Shown: positions 24,501-38,200 of the stretch, one piece after another
Position numbering within the stretch: position 1 is the first letter of the stretch
Layout: each line of letters begins with the position of its first letter
DNA from: Rotaria macrura
Lineage: Eukaryota; Rotifera; Eurotatoria; Philodinida; Philodinidae
Direction: 5' to 3'
Length of the DNA stretch: 64,000 nucleotides
NCBI GenBank assembly: GCA_900239685.1
Contig: OENT01000941.1
Location: forward strand, 1 to 64,000
The notes under the pieces: model-generated
The model's database searches: none
What the model was told of the DNA's origin: nothing
What the model saw: the letters and a program-made list of their open reading frames with translations, nothing else
Position numbers and translations under genes: made by a program

Positions 24501-26226
24501 CCTTTCTCGCTCTCATTTTCTACATAGATGTTAAAGTAACTACTAGTCCCTCTCCAGATCAACCATGCGACGGTATGTTGTGCTGAGTATTGATTTCATC
24601 TCGTTAGATGACGTGTAAAATGTGTTCGAAGCGTCAACATTACAAAGAAACGTTGACATGTAATACCACCATTTTACATCGGAGATGATTCCCCTTCAAT
24701 CTACATAAGGACTCACATTTCTAGAATGTTTCTTTCAAGAAATATAAGAGCTTACTAGAAACCATGATTTCAGTTAGTTGGTGTCTGATTTCCGACTAGT
24801 CATCTGACATCGTTCTAACAGTATTTTAGAAACATCTTATTTTCTCACTATAAAATTGAGAGCTGATGTTTTGACAATCCTGTATACAGATGTTGAATTG
24901 TTGTGCATCGAAAGTCAGATATCATTAATGGACTCGGTACAGTAAATTATCCGTTTCCAAACAATTGTTTGAGTGAACAGACGTCAACTAGTTGAAATCA
25001 GAATTTCTAAAAAAACTCTTGTATTTCCTGAAAGAAACATGCTCGGAATGCGAGTCTTCCATAAGTTAATCGAGAATCATCACCCGTGTAACATAGTGGT
25101 ATTACAAATCAATGTTGAATGGAAATATTCTTTGCATTTTCGTCCTGAAAATTCCTATTGAGAAATTCATCTGATGGAAGACTAATGAAAATTGAAACGT
25201 CTGAATGTTCTCCTCTGTTCACCGACGAATGCTACAAATCCCATGTTTCTATCTTATTTCTATAGAAATTTATCAACAAAAACATTCGACTATGAATCTT
25301 TAAATTTCCGTCATTGAGATTTTCTTTTTAAAAAAAAATGATTTCTACAGTTGATTTATCGTTGCATAACACATCTATGTTATAATTCATGTCGGGAAAC
25401 AGATTGCCTATAGAATTAAGACATATTTAATATTGAAATGAATTCGATCGATCATTTTTTATTCGATTCGATTGAAACATGTTTAGTTAACTCATAAAAT
25501 GAATAAAATTGAGTTTTCGACAATCAAACATTTAACTTCAATCATGAAAGAAACAAGTGTTCAAATGAAATCACAAAACAAGATTTTAACTCTTTCAAAA
25601 TAGAGAAGCAAACAATTTTCTCAAGTTCGCTTTCAAACGATAATTTTTTTCCTGTTTTTACTTTAAATAAAAGAGAGAGAGAGAGAGAGAGAGAGAAAAA
25701 AACAAAGCAACTGTCTGATAGTAGACATGGACAGGCGGAAGTAAGGTTAATAGGAATAGTAGAAAAAAAAAACCGAAAACAATCACTGCTTCTGCATGTT
25801 CACCATGAGAAAACAAACAAAACATTGCTCAAGACAAAAAATAAAGCATAGTTAAGGAAATAGAAATGGTCACACTGAAGAAAACGAAAATCAATTTACA
25901 AATATACAAAGAACGCGAAAATAAATAAATAAATATATATATTTATGTATGTATGTATGCTAAGTGTTTGTTTTTTTTCTTTTGTATATTTCACGAACAT
26001 GTCAGATCACAATTAATGACAAAAAAAAAACAACAATGCACAACTGCTTTCTTCTTTAGTTTCGAATGAAAAGGAAAATGAATGAGCACATAAAACACAC
26101 AAGAAAAAAAAAACAAAATTCGGATGAGAAATTTCTTCATTGTTTCTACTTTCATACAATGAAAAATAAAGAAAAGATCACGTATGACGTGCCAATATGG
26201 CTAAAAGGAGAAGATAAAAGTTCAAA
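21535..26226. other. Gene-poor region downstream of MED13
   Basis: Between the foldback element and the MED13 stop codon I recognise no gene. A stretch around 22680-25160 is less AT-rich and has several open frames of 60-126 codons on both strands (the longest 23981-24361, plus), but none shows a family motif or convincing splice partners; it could be a decayed gene or repeat. An (AG)n microsatellite at about 25672-25695 and ATAA/ATGT short tandem repeats at about 25921-25959 are present. Confidence 0.4.
25672..25695. repeat. (AG)n microsatellite
   Basis: About twelve uninterrupted AG units within A-rich sequence. Confidence 0.9.
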
Positions 26227-29200
26227 TCATACAAATTTAATAAAAGCATGATATAATTTTAATAATGTTTCCATATGAATTGGCAAACAACTAGCACGTT
26301 CATTTGTTTTTGCATCAATTAATAACCATGATAAACGATTATAGGATTCAAGGACATGTCTAAAGATGAAATTTATTCAATTAAATATTGTCATTATTCA
26401 TTTCAAAACAAATGAGCATCATAGTGAATTTTCCAATAACTTTTGATAGAAATAAGAAATAGACGTGCAGCTATTTCTAATGTATGAACGGCAAACGTCC
26501 ACACAGCACATGTTAATATTTGATTGACTTTCGTTTAGGTTAACTAGTTTAATACTGCACATTGTTCTCTTTCAATCTTTGTTAGGCTCGTCTTCTTAGT
26601 TGATTTCATTCAAGAGTTATAAAGGATTTTCGTGAGACTGCTGATATTGAATATTACCTTGTATTTTGTGAAACACAATCTGAACAGAGTGTTCAAGGTA
26701 GAAATTTTGCACCTCCCCCTTCCATCCTATCGCAGACCGTTACCGACAGAGTTGAGGACCATTGCAGAAGTGACAGACGATCTCCAAAGGCATCGTTGAA
26801 ACGTCACCGATCTTTGGTACAGGATTAGTGAATAATATATGTCACTAATTTCTAATGAGAATATATTCGCTGCTTCCTTATTGAAGCTCTCCAATGGCTA
26901 AGTGACAAATGATGAGTAAATGGGTAGCAAGTTTCATGAAAGAAAGCAGTTTCATCGTGTTTCATATTTCTAATTCCGTAAGGAATTGTGCTAACAGCTT
27001 TGTATCTAGAATTTTCTAAATATCAACAGATTGGGCGCAACATATCAGATTGAATCTATATTTCGAAAGTATCAACTTAGCATTCTAAATTAATGTAAGA
27101 TGGAAAAGTCAATATTACTATTCGATTTAGAATTATGTATTACCCGGCAAGAGAAGTTTTTCTAAATGGTTTTCAAGATAATCTTTTCTAGTTCTTAAAC
27201 TAAAAGAACTAGAAAGGAATAACTTTCGGTATGAAATTGCTTAATCAAAACTGCAGATAATATGGAAAAAGACTACAAAACATAGTGCCTAAAAAATATG
27301 CCAATTCAGATTTGAGTATATACGAATTAGTAGACAGCCTAAGCCTTGCCATTCAATCAGTGGCAACAGGCAGGGTTGGTCTTCGTCTTGTTCCTATCCA
27401 ACAATTATACAAAGACTGATCATGATACTCTCGTACTTTCAAATGGTTACTTGTAAGAGAGTAAAGATTTATAGAAATAATAGGAATGCTTATTTATCGT
27501 GTTGAACACTTTCAAATCCGACTTCTTCCTAAAAAGAATGTCGATGCTAATTATCATTCAATATATTTCAGTATTTATATTCAGATCGTATGTTATCCGA
27601 GAAAAAAACTACTTGCCTAAGTACAACATAGGTATAGTTTGAATCAAGTGGATGAATCAATTTTTGGTCGTGACTTTGAGCAAATAAAATATCGTCGGGA
27701 TGTTGAGCATTACATACACTAACATGTAATGTAGCTTTGAATACACTCGATGTATTGTTTAATCGTTGACTTGACTTTCCATTTAGCATCCATATTGGTA
27801 AAGGATTTAATGTACCTATTGTAGAAACATAAAAACCAAGCGCAAGTGGTTGTTGCTGTTGTAATGATGGTATATCATTCAAATCAACGTCTGAATCTAA
27901 ATGAAGTAATAGATTCGGTTTTTGATTTGAATTTTGTAGAGAATTTCCATATGAATCAGTTCCACTGTAATTATGCTGTGATACGGATAGACTATTTAAA
28001 CGGCTCATATGTCCATTTGGATTTCCATTATGATTTATATCGAGAACACCAGTAGGAGGAAATTCTAAATCAGGCGGTGGCGATTGCATATTGTCGAATG
28101 CATCACTATCAAATCCTCCAAATATAGAACTAAATAAATCAAAATCATTATCCATTGACATCTGTCGAGGATCATTCGGTCGAGGAATAGTTTGTATATG
28201 CTAGATGAAAAAGAAAAGCAAAATATATCATCTAGTCAAATATGTTCGATTTTCAGACAAAGTAGCGAATAAAAATAATGAATACAAGTGACATTGTTCA
28301 ATTTTTACGATTGATAAATCTAATTATGTTCTTGTTATAACTAACCTGAACAGATGCTGATATTGGCAATGTAAGAATATGTGTTGCTGAAACATCACTA
28401 AGAATTTGTCCACCATTTTGCATTGTTGTTGAGTTATTGTTTGATGGTTGCGTTCCGCGCATTTCACCAAGTTCAAGTGATTCCGGTAGGACAGCTAATA
28501 GTGGATGTGTTTCCATTGATATTAAACATGCTGATAATATAACTGGATGATCATGAGAACGTAGAGTACGACACATAGTACATGAATCACGTATTAATGT
28601 TGCACAACGAACAAGATTCTTTTTAGATAAGATTACTGCCCAATCTAAACAACAACAACAACAGAATATAAGAATGTTTCATTGATTTCATTGATTTTAT
28701 TATACTTTTTAATTCTCCATGACCAAGTCTTCCCAATCGTCCAATGACAAGTCTCCATGGCATGCTGGTACTAGTTACAACACGTATAAGAAAATCCCAT
28801 AGTTTTTGTAGACCAATTCGTCGAGCATGTTGAACTTTTCTTTTATGTCTAAAATAAAATGAAACATTGAACTCTATTTGAGTAATAAGTACGCATTGAA
28901 AAAAAGATCGACTATAATTAATAAATTTAGATCGAATTTCCGCTCTGATTTGAATTACACGATAAATGAGAATGTTGACAGGAGGATCAGAATTATAAAT
29001 TAATTAGTAAAGTTTAACTTGTACTGTTTAAAATTAGATGACTGTACGTATTTGTTCTTATGATATTCATTATTCGAGAGAGAAGAGCATGTGCATGTGC
29101 GATTTCATTGGAATGAAGACTTACACCCACATCCGCAACGACTAATAATAAATAAGGAATGACAAATCGATGCGCTGCACTGTTAAGATTTCGTATTCGT

Positions 29201-32200
29201 TAAAATGAATAGAATCCGTCGCAGAAACGACCTTTCATTTTCTGTAGTCTGTAGTTTTCATGTTTTTCATGAGACATTTTCGACTGCAATGGAATGCAAT
29301 TATCAGGACTGGAACTCAAGTGATCTAGGAGCATCATTTTTGAAGTAAAATACTTCCTTGCAAGAAATTGAACTAAACGGTTTTCAGACGATATCTGAAA
29401 AATCTCACTGGGTTCCTAGCAATGACCACCATAGTCTATCGATGTTTTTATGTATTTCAAGCTTGTACAATGGTAGAAGAACATACAATTTCAAATGTAA
29501 TTAAAAACTATAAAAATAGCATTTCGGTTGATATTATTTTTTAGACCTAGCCGTTAGCACTGGACAGTAAGGATGAATTTTTCGACTGAAAATCAAGTTT
29601 GCAAAAAGATTCTAAATATACATTAGTCGTTTCTCCAGTTGGATTTTCTACTGATTCTCGAAAAGTTTATCGGGGCTGAAAAATGGAACGCATGTAGATC
29701 ACAGGACAAGAAGAAAAGCGAATTCCCTGTATCCCGGATACGGAGGATACAGAGAGGATCTAATGGATGCATAAGATAAACTTCGATGGAGTCCTTATAG
29801 GACACATTATATACGATATCTACAATGAGATTAATACTGATTCAGTTCTGGTTAAGACATTCCATCGACATCAATGAATTTGAATAGGATTTTTTTTCCA
29901 TATATGTTCAAACTTTGAACTCCTCTTATGTGATATGAGAAGCTAAGTTCAAAATAATAAAAATATAGGCTGCTTAATATTTGATTGTTTGTTCTTTCTA
30001 GCGTTCATTAGATTTTTACAAAAATGTTGATAGAACGAAAAGTCTAAACTTCAATTTTACTACTGCAGTATATTTCATTCCATCATTTTTTACCGAGGAG
30101 AAAAACGGCCTCGAGGACACTCTTCGTGTTCGTCAAACTTCCATTGTATCTCCACCTTATCCTGGATACGAGGATCCGCTTTTCTCTACTTGTCATAAGA
30201 GCAACAGTACTGAATAAGTGTAAAAATAGTTAATGTCATCTGTAAGAGATACCAAGAGGAGTCGTACAAACTTATTGTCTTCGTAAGTATATGTGAGCTT
30301 CACATAACAATTTTCGAATTTCTTCTAAGATTTCGATTGTAAAACATGTTCCTCATTCTTCACTATCAAATGTTGGAAAATCCCAAGTTTCTCTAACTTG
30401 TTCTTATCGAAAGACATGTGGGGAAAAAAAAGATCGCCTTGTCTTGAAATCTGACCTCGATCATAGTTTTGAAAGACGTGAGACATGCACTCCTTACACT
30501 GATGCTGTTCAATGTAAAATATGTTTTAGATATAATAGAGGTAAAATTCTTACTCGATAAGTTAGAATTATGTGTAAAATTCTTTTCTTGAAATCAAATA
30601 TTTATTTACCTATCTGGTACTTCAATATTAATTGAACATGTTTCTAATAATTCTCCTCGATCATCGCAACACACAGCCAATAAATATCGTTGATCATCAG
30701 ATAAACAATATGAACAGAATAAAATACTTCCATTTGTATTTGTTTGTTCAGTTAAATCAGCAAATGATTTAAAACGGAAATCTGATTTCGGTGAAAGAAT
30801 ATATGCTGGTGTATAAAGTTGCATAACCTTTAAAAATCATAGATATATATATATGTCAAATTTTTTTAATCAAAATAAGCTATTTCTTTCTTACAATTTT
30901 CGCTGGCATTTTTTCTTCTGATACAGCAGGACCGAATCCGGTCAAAGATTTTGCTCGCGTTGTATGTGATACAATTTGTCTTAATTGATCATAAACATGA
31001 AATGATAATCGTTTTAATCTTGTTACACGAAGTTCAGCATCGGCTTCCATTTGTTGATTGACAATTGATTCAAATGGAATTAACTAAATAAAATAAGGTA
31101 AATAGATATTCAAATACATGTTGACATTTCGTCTTACTTGTATATTAATTCTCAAAGAAATTTTTTGTGGTAAATCTTTTATAACATCTAAATAAGCACG
31201 AAATATTGCCTTTTTAACATAAATATCAACTGCTTCATCAATATGAATATCGTCGTTGTCATTATTCGATGCAGCTATTAGTTCATATCGAAATGTATCA
31301 ACAACATAAATTACAATAAATAATTGATCATCATTTAATGAACGACCATGATAGTATGTTTCGAATGCTTGTAAATCAACTGGATCAACTTGTTGGCCAT
31401 TAACAGTTGCACCATTGATTGATGATGTTGTCGATTGATTAGCTAATGATGAATTAAGAGTATCATTCAATGTTGTTCCTGTTGTATAAATATTATTTGG
31501 AATAAAACTATTCGACGATGACGATGAAGGTGAAGAGGCATAATTATTATTTGTTAAATCATTTGTTGATGAATGATGATCGTATGGTGACGATGATATG
31601 TCATGTGGACTACGAAATACATCACGACGAGATGTACTATCATCTAATAATGTACTATCGAAAGATTGCGTTTTGAAAATATTCACTAGAACAAAAATCA
31701 AATCAAATCAAACATTCATTTTCAAGAAAGTTCTGTTCGAATCATCAGAGATTCAACATTAAACACATCCGCCTCAATATTCAAATGCCTAATCGAATTG
31801 ATTGTAATAAAACATATCTTATTGATAGTACACATGAGTAGGAAATAAGTTTCAATTTATCCCGAGTTTCGAAATGTTTAAACTACAAGTCTAAGAAATT
31901 CGATGTGTCTAGGAATTGACTTGCCGCCACATGGAACGGTCTATTTGAGCTAAAACTTTCCGACATGAAATGAGTCATTCTTAGAGAAACACTCGTGATC
32001 AATACTTCAACCCTATACACATCTCTAAACTGAATTTTATAGCTTTCACGAATATCAACATGACTATAAGAAGTATCGAGGTTGAGTTGGTTACAAATTA
32101 ACGCTAGCCTCCATGTAGAGCTTTCAATTGGAAAGAATTTTCAAAGTCCCTCCTATTTACCTTTTGTCAGCATTTCAGTAGACAAGACTTTCAAAAAAGG

Positions 32201-35200
32201 CCTGAACAAGGTGATAAATTGAACTTCTTTCAGTCCAGGAATCAAGTATCGAAAAGCTATTCAATAAAAAGTTAACTCATCGAAGCGCTTTAAAATTAGA
32301 ATAAAGCATGGGGCAAAGCTCGAGTAATGAGTCTGCCGAAATCGAATTGTTTGTCAAAATACTCTGTATACTCTGAAAGAGGAGATTACGAGAAAAAAAA
32401 CCCGATTTCAGTATTTTCTCGGAGGGGGGGGGGCATAATAAAAGATTTATGAATCATCATAGTGTATGGGCAGCATGTTTCATGTACTGCACAAGATACA
32501 ATATGATCTTATCAATGTCGACTATTGACAGTAATGAAATAGCAGATCTTTCTGTTCACAATCCTTGAAAGTATCCAATATTAATGTTATATGTTTTTTC
32601 TCTCGTCTCTTATCATCAGCTAGGTGTTTATTCGAAAAATGTTGCTAAAAGTAAATGTTGACATGTGATTGCTTGAGAGACTACTCTCCTTCTCTCTATT
32701 GTATCTTTATAGCACTGGATGTTTTCTCTTTTCCTTTATTAATACTATATATATTTGGTTTATTTTATTATGTGTCATATTTTATTGGACTATTGTATTT
32801 TATCTTTCTTCACCGTTAAGTGTACTGTTCTCATCCATCTAATATTATAATATTGTAAAGTAAGAAGTATGTTATTATTATTATCCTTTTAGAGCTTAGG
32901 AGAGGATCACACATATGAATTATTGATGTAGATATTTGATAGGATTATATTTTTTTGTACTCAAAAAAGTGAGTTCACTCTAGAATCGGTCAGTGTGTCC
33001 GGCCGTTTACACGATAACTCTTTACAAATATATTCGATTGAGCTGAAATTTTGTGCCCAGAATTGTCTCATCAATATCTCAATCGAGTTTGAAGATGAGA
33101 AGGATCCGACAAGAAATGACTGAGTTATCGAAAAAATTGTCATTTTTCACCAAGCAATCCCTGAGGTGGGGTATAGGGATTTTTTCAAATAAAACTTTTT
33201 TCTCTGAATTATCCACAACGTATATAAATCGACTCAGTTTTTAACGCTGATTCCGAATCTGATATTAGTTTTGAACCAAATCGCAGCTTTCTAACAAAAC
33301 ATTCGCTGCAAAAAGGTCTCAAATGCACAAAAACTGCATCTAGAAACAAAATTGCCTAGATATGTCTGAGATGATCAGTAGTTTTGGAGTTTCCCAAAAA
33401 GGTTTACCAAGATACTTCATCTGTGCACACATTCTAGAATGACTGATTTGTCTCATTCACTTTTTGAAGTACACATAACTCTCGGACTTAAGTCCGAGGT
33501 TTTCACATTTATTTGAATGGTACTATCAAAATTTAATCTTCATACAAACTAACTAGCCATGAATTTTACGGATCAAAAACAAGATTTCGTTTGTCCTCTG
33601 ACACGTACTCATTCATTCTCATATGCATTTCAATGAATACTAATTGAAAAAGTGACCATTGTTTTCATCTGTTCTTATCAAGGACAGTCAATTGAAATGT
33701 AAAATCGAATTCTTACCAAGTTTTTCTTTCAATATTTGAGCATAAAGTTTTAATCGACTACCAAGTGGATGCGCTGTTTCATTATCAATAAACCACGGAT
33801 CAATATTTGAAGATTGTGATGAATCATTGTTCTGTTGTGTTATACGTAAAAGTCCTTGATCAGAAAATACTTTTAATAAAGGCCTATGTAAACCTAATCG
33901 ACATAATTCATAATGTGTTGACAATTGACGAAAGTAAACTTTTGTCATTGAACATATATAATCATTATCAGGTACAACACATATATAACCAATGTCTTTT
34001 CTTTTTGAATAAGGTTCAAGACATAATTTATCCCAAAACTTTAATCCATACGGTGCTAACATAATCCATTCACGATCAAGACCAGCAAGAACATATGGTA
34101 TTGGTTGTGGTCCACTTATTTGTTCTTCTAAATGTGCACGTTGATTTTGTAAATATAATAATTGATGAAAAGTTTTCCATGTTAATGGTCCATCGATTGT
34201 ACTCCAAAGTCCATTAACATTACGTTTTTTTAATGCATCAACTAATAATGGTTGTAATGATCGTAACATTGTAATTAGTTGTTGGTCAGAATCCAATGGT
34301 GCTAATGAATATTAGATATTTATAAAGTAAATCAATTAATATTTTTTCTTACCTGTTAGATACGACCATTGATGTAACCAATGATGCTTTTCAATATCGT
34401 CAGCTATTACAGTATTACCATTATTTCGTGCTTGATCAATGGCCAAGCGACAAGCCCAATTTTCATCTAAACATTATTAAATGGAAATAGTCAAATACAA
34501 GATTTCATTTAACTAGTAGTATGTATGAAAAACTGAATCCATAGTTCAACTATGAGTTATATTATAAGAATAACATTACTCAATAATCGAGTCGAACTGT
34601 ACAACATGATTTACTAGTGTTCTTCAGTTTGCTGTCTGTTTATATGCTTTAGTAGAGCATTGATTACTCTATCGACTTGTATAGTTCTCATTCGATTTAT
34701 TTCGTATCTTGATAAGAATGGTTGAATACAAGTTTTGCACATTCATATCAAATTGGATTATTGGAAAAATAATTTTCGATGCAAGAGATTCATCTAACTT
34801 AAGATTGCTCAAAGTATTGAATGAAGGAAGAAATAAAATTTTACTGTTGAAATTTTCGACACTATGTGTATGATCTCAAATGTACGAATAAAACTGTATA
34901 ATTCAATTATATTAAGTTTGAATGAATCGATTTGCTGAATTCAACCATATTTTAATGGTAAATATTGTAACGATTAGGTAACTATAGTCTACTGAAAAAG
35001 AATCAATAATGAACTTTTACTAAAAAAATATCGTTAGAAATTCACTAAATTGTCAGTTAAACTGAGAAATAAATTATCTATCGAGTTATATTAAATTTCG
35101 ACCAATACATCTCAAGTGATTGAATCCGATACTGGATCTGATCGGATCCGTTCAACCGACGAAATCCTGGTTGAGGAATGAGTAACGGATCTGACGGGAA

Positions 35201-38200
35201 AACACTGGTTTATTATTTGGGTACCAATTAGTACCTGATGACGTCGATAAAGGTCTGTCAGAACCCTATAACGGATGTCGTCGAATTCCGACAATCGAAT
35301 CGATTGAATCCAGTTGTCGGAATTAATCTCCTGGGATATTAATCGCTTGCATTGCTTGAGAAAGAGGTTGGTAGTCGTCTGGTCGAAAGAAAAAATATTG
35401 AAGGCGGAAATGATTTTAAAAACATAATAGCTAGCCCTAAATACATTATGTATCGCATGAAATGAATTTAACACTGTAACAAACATTGTGTGTAAGTCAA
35501 GAGGTACACAAAAGAGAGAAATTTCATTTTTTGTTTCGTTCAGTAACAACAAATAACGTTATAAGATTGATAATATCTTATATCAAGATTATCTGTACGA
35601 TGTTATATTGCAATTGTTCTCGCTGTTAGTCCCACATGGAATGTGGTGAATAATGACATATGAAACTGATGAATTTGTACTCGACGATTAAAAAACAATA
35701 CTGAACTGCAGGTACCCAAATGTTGCCAATCACGCGAGACATCACTTTTTCCCTTTCCGACCAAACTACGACACATCGAGAAAAACATCTCTAGATTTCA
35801 GGGGAAGAAATTTTCTTTTTGTGTGCTTCTCGAAATTGATTCGATTGAAGATAATAAAGGTGAATCATGCAGTATATCATTCATAAACAGCAATGTATGT
35901 TGATGACTCTGTGTTCAGTCAACTAAATGAAATAATCAGCTAAACCCCGCCCCCCCCCTCTCCCTCTTCAAAATAGAAGGCTACCCCATATTCGAAGATC
36001 ATGCTTTAATTAAATAATTAACTATTTTAAGAAAAAAATGAAGTAACAATTATTTAAAACTTAACCTCAATAGAAGGCCACTCAAAAAGTAACGATGTAT
36101 GGAGACGTGATACAAGACCATGAACTTTTATTCTTGGCGAGGGAGGGGGGGGGGGAGGGTTTAATGATAAATTCGATGTATAAATAAACTTTACTAATAA
36201 TCACATATGTATGTATAGATATGATAAAGTGATTTATTCTTCATGTGTAGCAAATAACTAGACTTCGTTTTTTTCTTCCAAATAATACCGATTCTTTTAG
36301 AATTTTCTTTTTCAACTATGGAGTAGTGCATCGAAAATATGTTTATATTCTTGATGTAGAATGTAAATAACTTACGATGATAAAACGGTTGTTTTAATAT
36401 TTCTAGAATATCTTGAGTATTTTGTTTTTGTATATTTTGATTACTAAAGTAATCAAATGGCGACGATAAACATTCTTTTCTTTCAATTAATTCTAATAAA
36501 CTAGATATGATTTGATTTGATGGACGATATTTCATTTCAGCTTTAATGCCTGTTATTTCGATTTCATCTTCATAAAATAAACCAGATGAAGAACCTAAAC
36601 GTAAATTTACAACAGCCGAAAAACCACATGAACATGAATTATGTATCGGTGGTTGTTGAGAATAGAGTGTTGAATGTTGATATGATGATGATGATGATGA
36701 TTGCTGATGTGTATATGCATGTGTTTGTATTGCTTTCGTAGAATCATTTGGTTTCTCTAAATATATTATTGAATCGTTGCCATGTACGGATAGTTGATCT
36801 GAACTGCATGTACATAATACACACGAATCAAAATTAATATCACGATATACATTAAGAATACTATCATCAAGTAAAACATTGAATATGAAAGAATCGATTT
36901 CAGGATTAGTAATTTGAATTGTTCCTAATGGACTATTTATTGTTTGAACACTACTTATCGATCGATTAGGATAGGGTGATGATTGTATATCATTTGAACG
37001 CATTGGAGAATAGATATTTGGTGTTGGCATTGAACGTGGTGTTGTTTGTTGTCGAAGCATATGTTGATTGTTAAATGGACTCGATAGTATATCATTCATT
37101 GGTATCGTATGTTTCCAATTTCGAAATGGTCTTTGATATGTTGATGTTGTCAATGATGAAGATTTCGATGGTTCATAACGTTTATGAACTTTTTTTAAAG
37201 GAACTTTATTCAATGGAAAATAGGCAAATAGCTCGGAAGAAGAATTTGATTCAAATGGAGCAAGGATAGGTTCTTGACTAAAATGATTCAATGCATCGAT
37301 TGTAGTTGCAACATGCATTGAAGTATCGATTATGATTCCGTATGGTGAATGTAATGCTTGAAGTTTTTCGGATGACGATGAACCTGGTGGTGTATTATAG
37401 ATTTGTTCCATATCATGAAGAACTAAAGAAAAGATTTTTACTGAAGAATGGTTTTTCTAAACGATTTAAAGCATGTATTCAGACGCTTAGAGTCCAATCT
37501 TTTAGCAATGTAAACATTACATTTCAGTTGCATGCATGAAGAAAATTAACTCGGTCAACACGAAGATAACTTAATGATGGTTATATACCAATTTATGAAA
37601 AGAGAGGTAGTTTTTCTTTTCGGCTCCGCTAAAACTCGATCAAGCTCAATTTCTATTGCATAGAAACTTAAACTAAGTTATTCAGTCAAAAAAAAACGAA
37701 ACATTTTTATAGTATTCGAAAAGTCTATAAATTCATTTGCGAGATGTGTATTTGTTTCAATTGACGTTTGTATACTACTGTTCATTCCATATGTCCATGG
37801 TGTGACTATCTTCTCAAGAGCTCAAAAACAAAAGGAAGATAAAGATCTGCGGTTTCTTGCGTTCGTTCGACGAGACTCTGGAGCATGATGAAATTTGATT
37901 GCTTAACGAATTAACCAATAAGTTGAGTTCATTGGTGAAGATTGGAGAACGATTCAACTTCGACTTGTAATATGATTGTTCGATGAAAAAAAAAATTCTC
38001 TTTCGATCTACACCAGCCCAAGACATTGCTCGATTGTTTCTTCCTAGAGATACACGCATTTTAGCGGAAGATCCGATTTCGTCGAATTGGCATTGAATAA
38101 TCTTAAAATCAGTTTTGAAAGGGGTAGATGATCATTGTGAATCCAATGGCAATATTAACTTTCAGCTAACAAATGATCAACCAATAATTGTTCAAAATTT

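Noticed and set aside
32426-32435. G-run in a MED13 intron as one end of another foldback element
   Set aside because: No matching opposite end was found within the intron.
15295-33244. Similar frames containing [12 protein letters not shown] in both MITE copies
   Set aside because: They reflect shared repeat DNA. The frames diverge by indels and end at different places, so a conserved protein is not supported.
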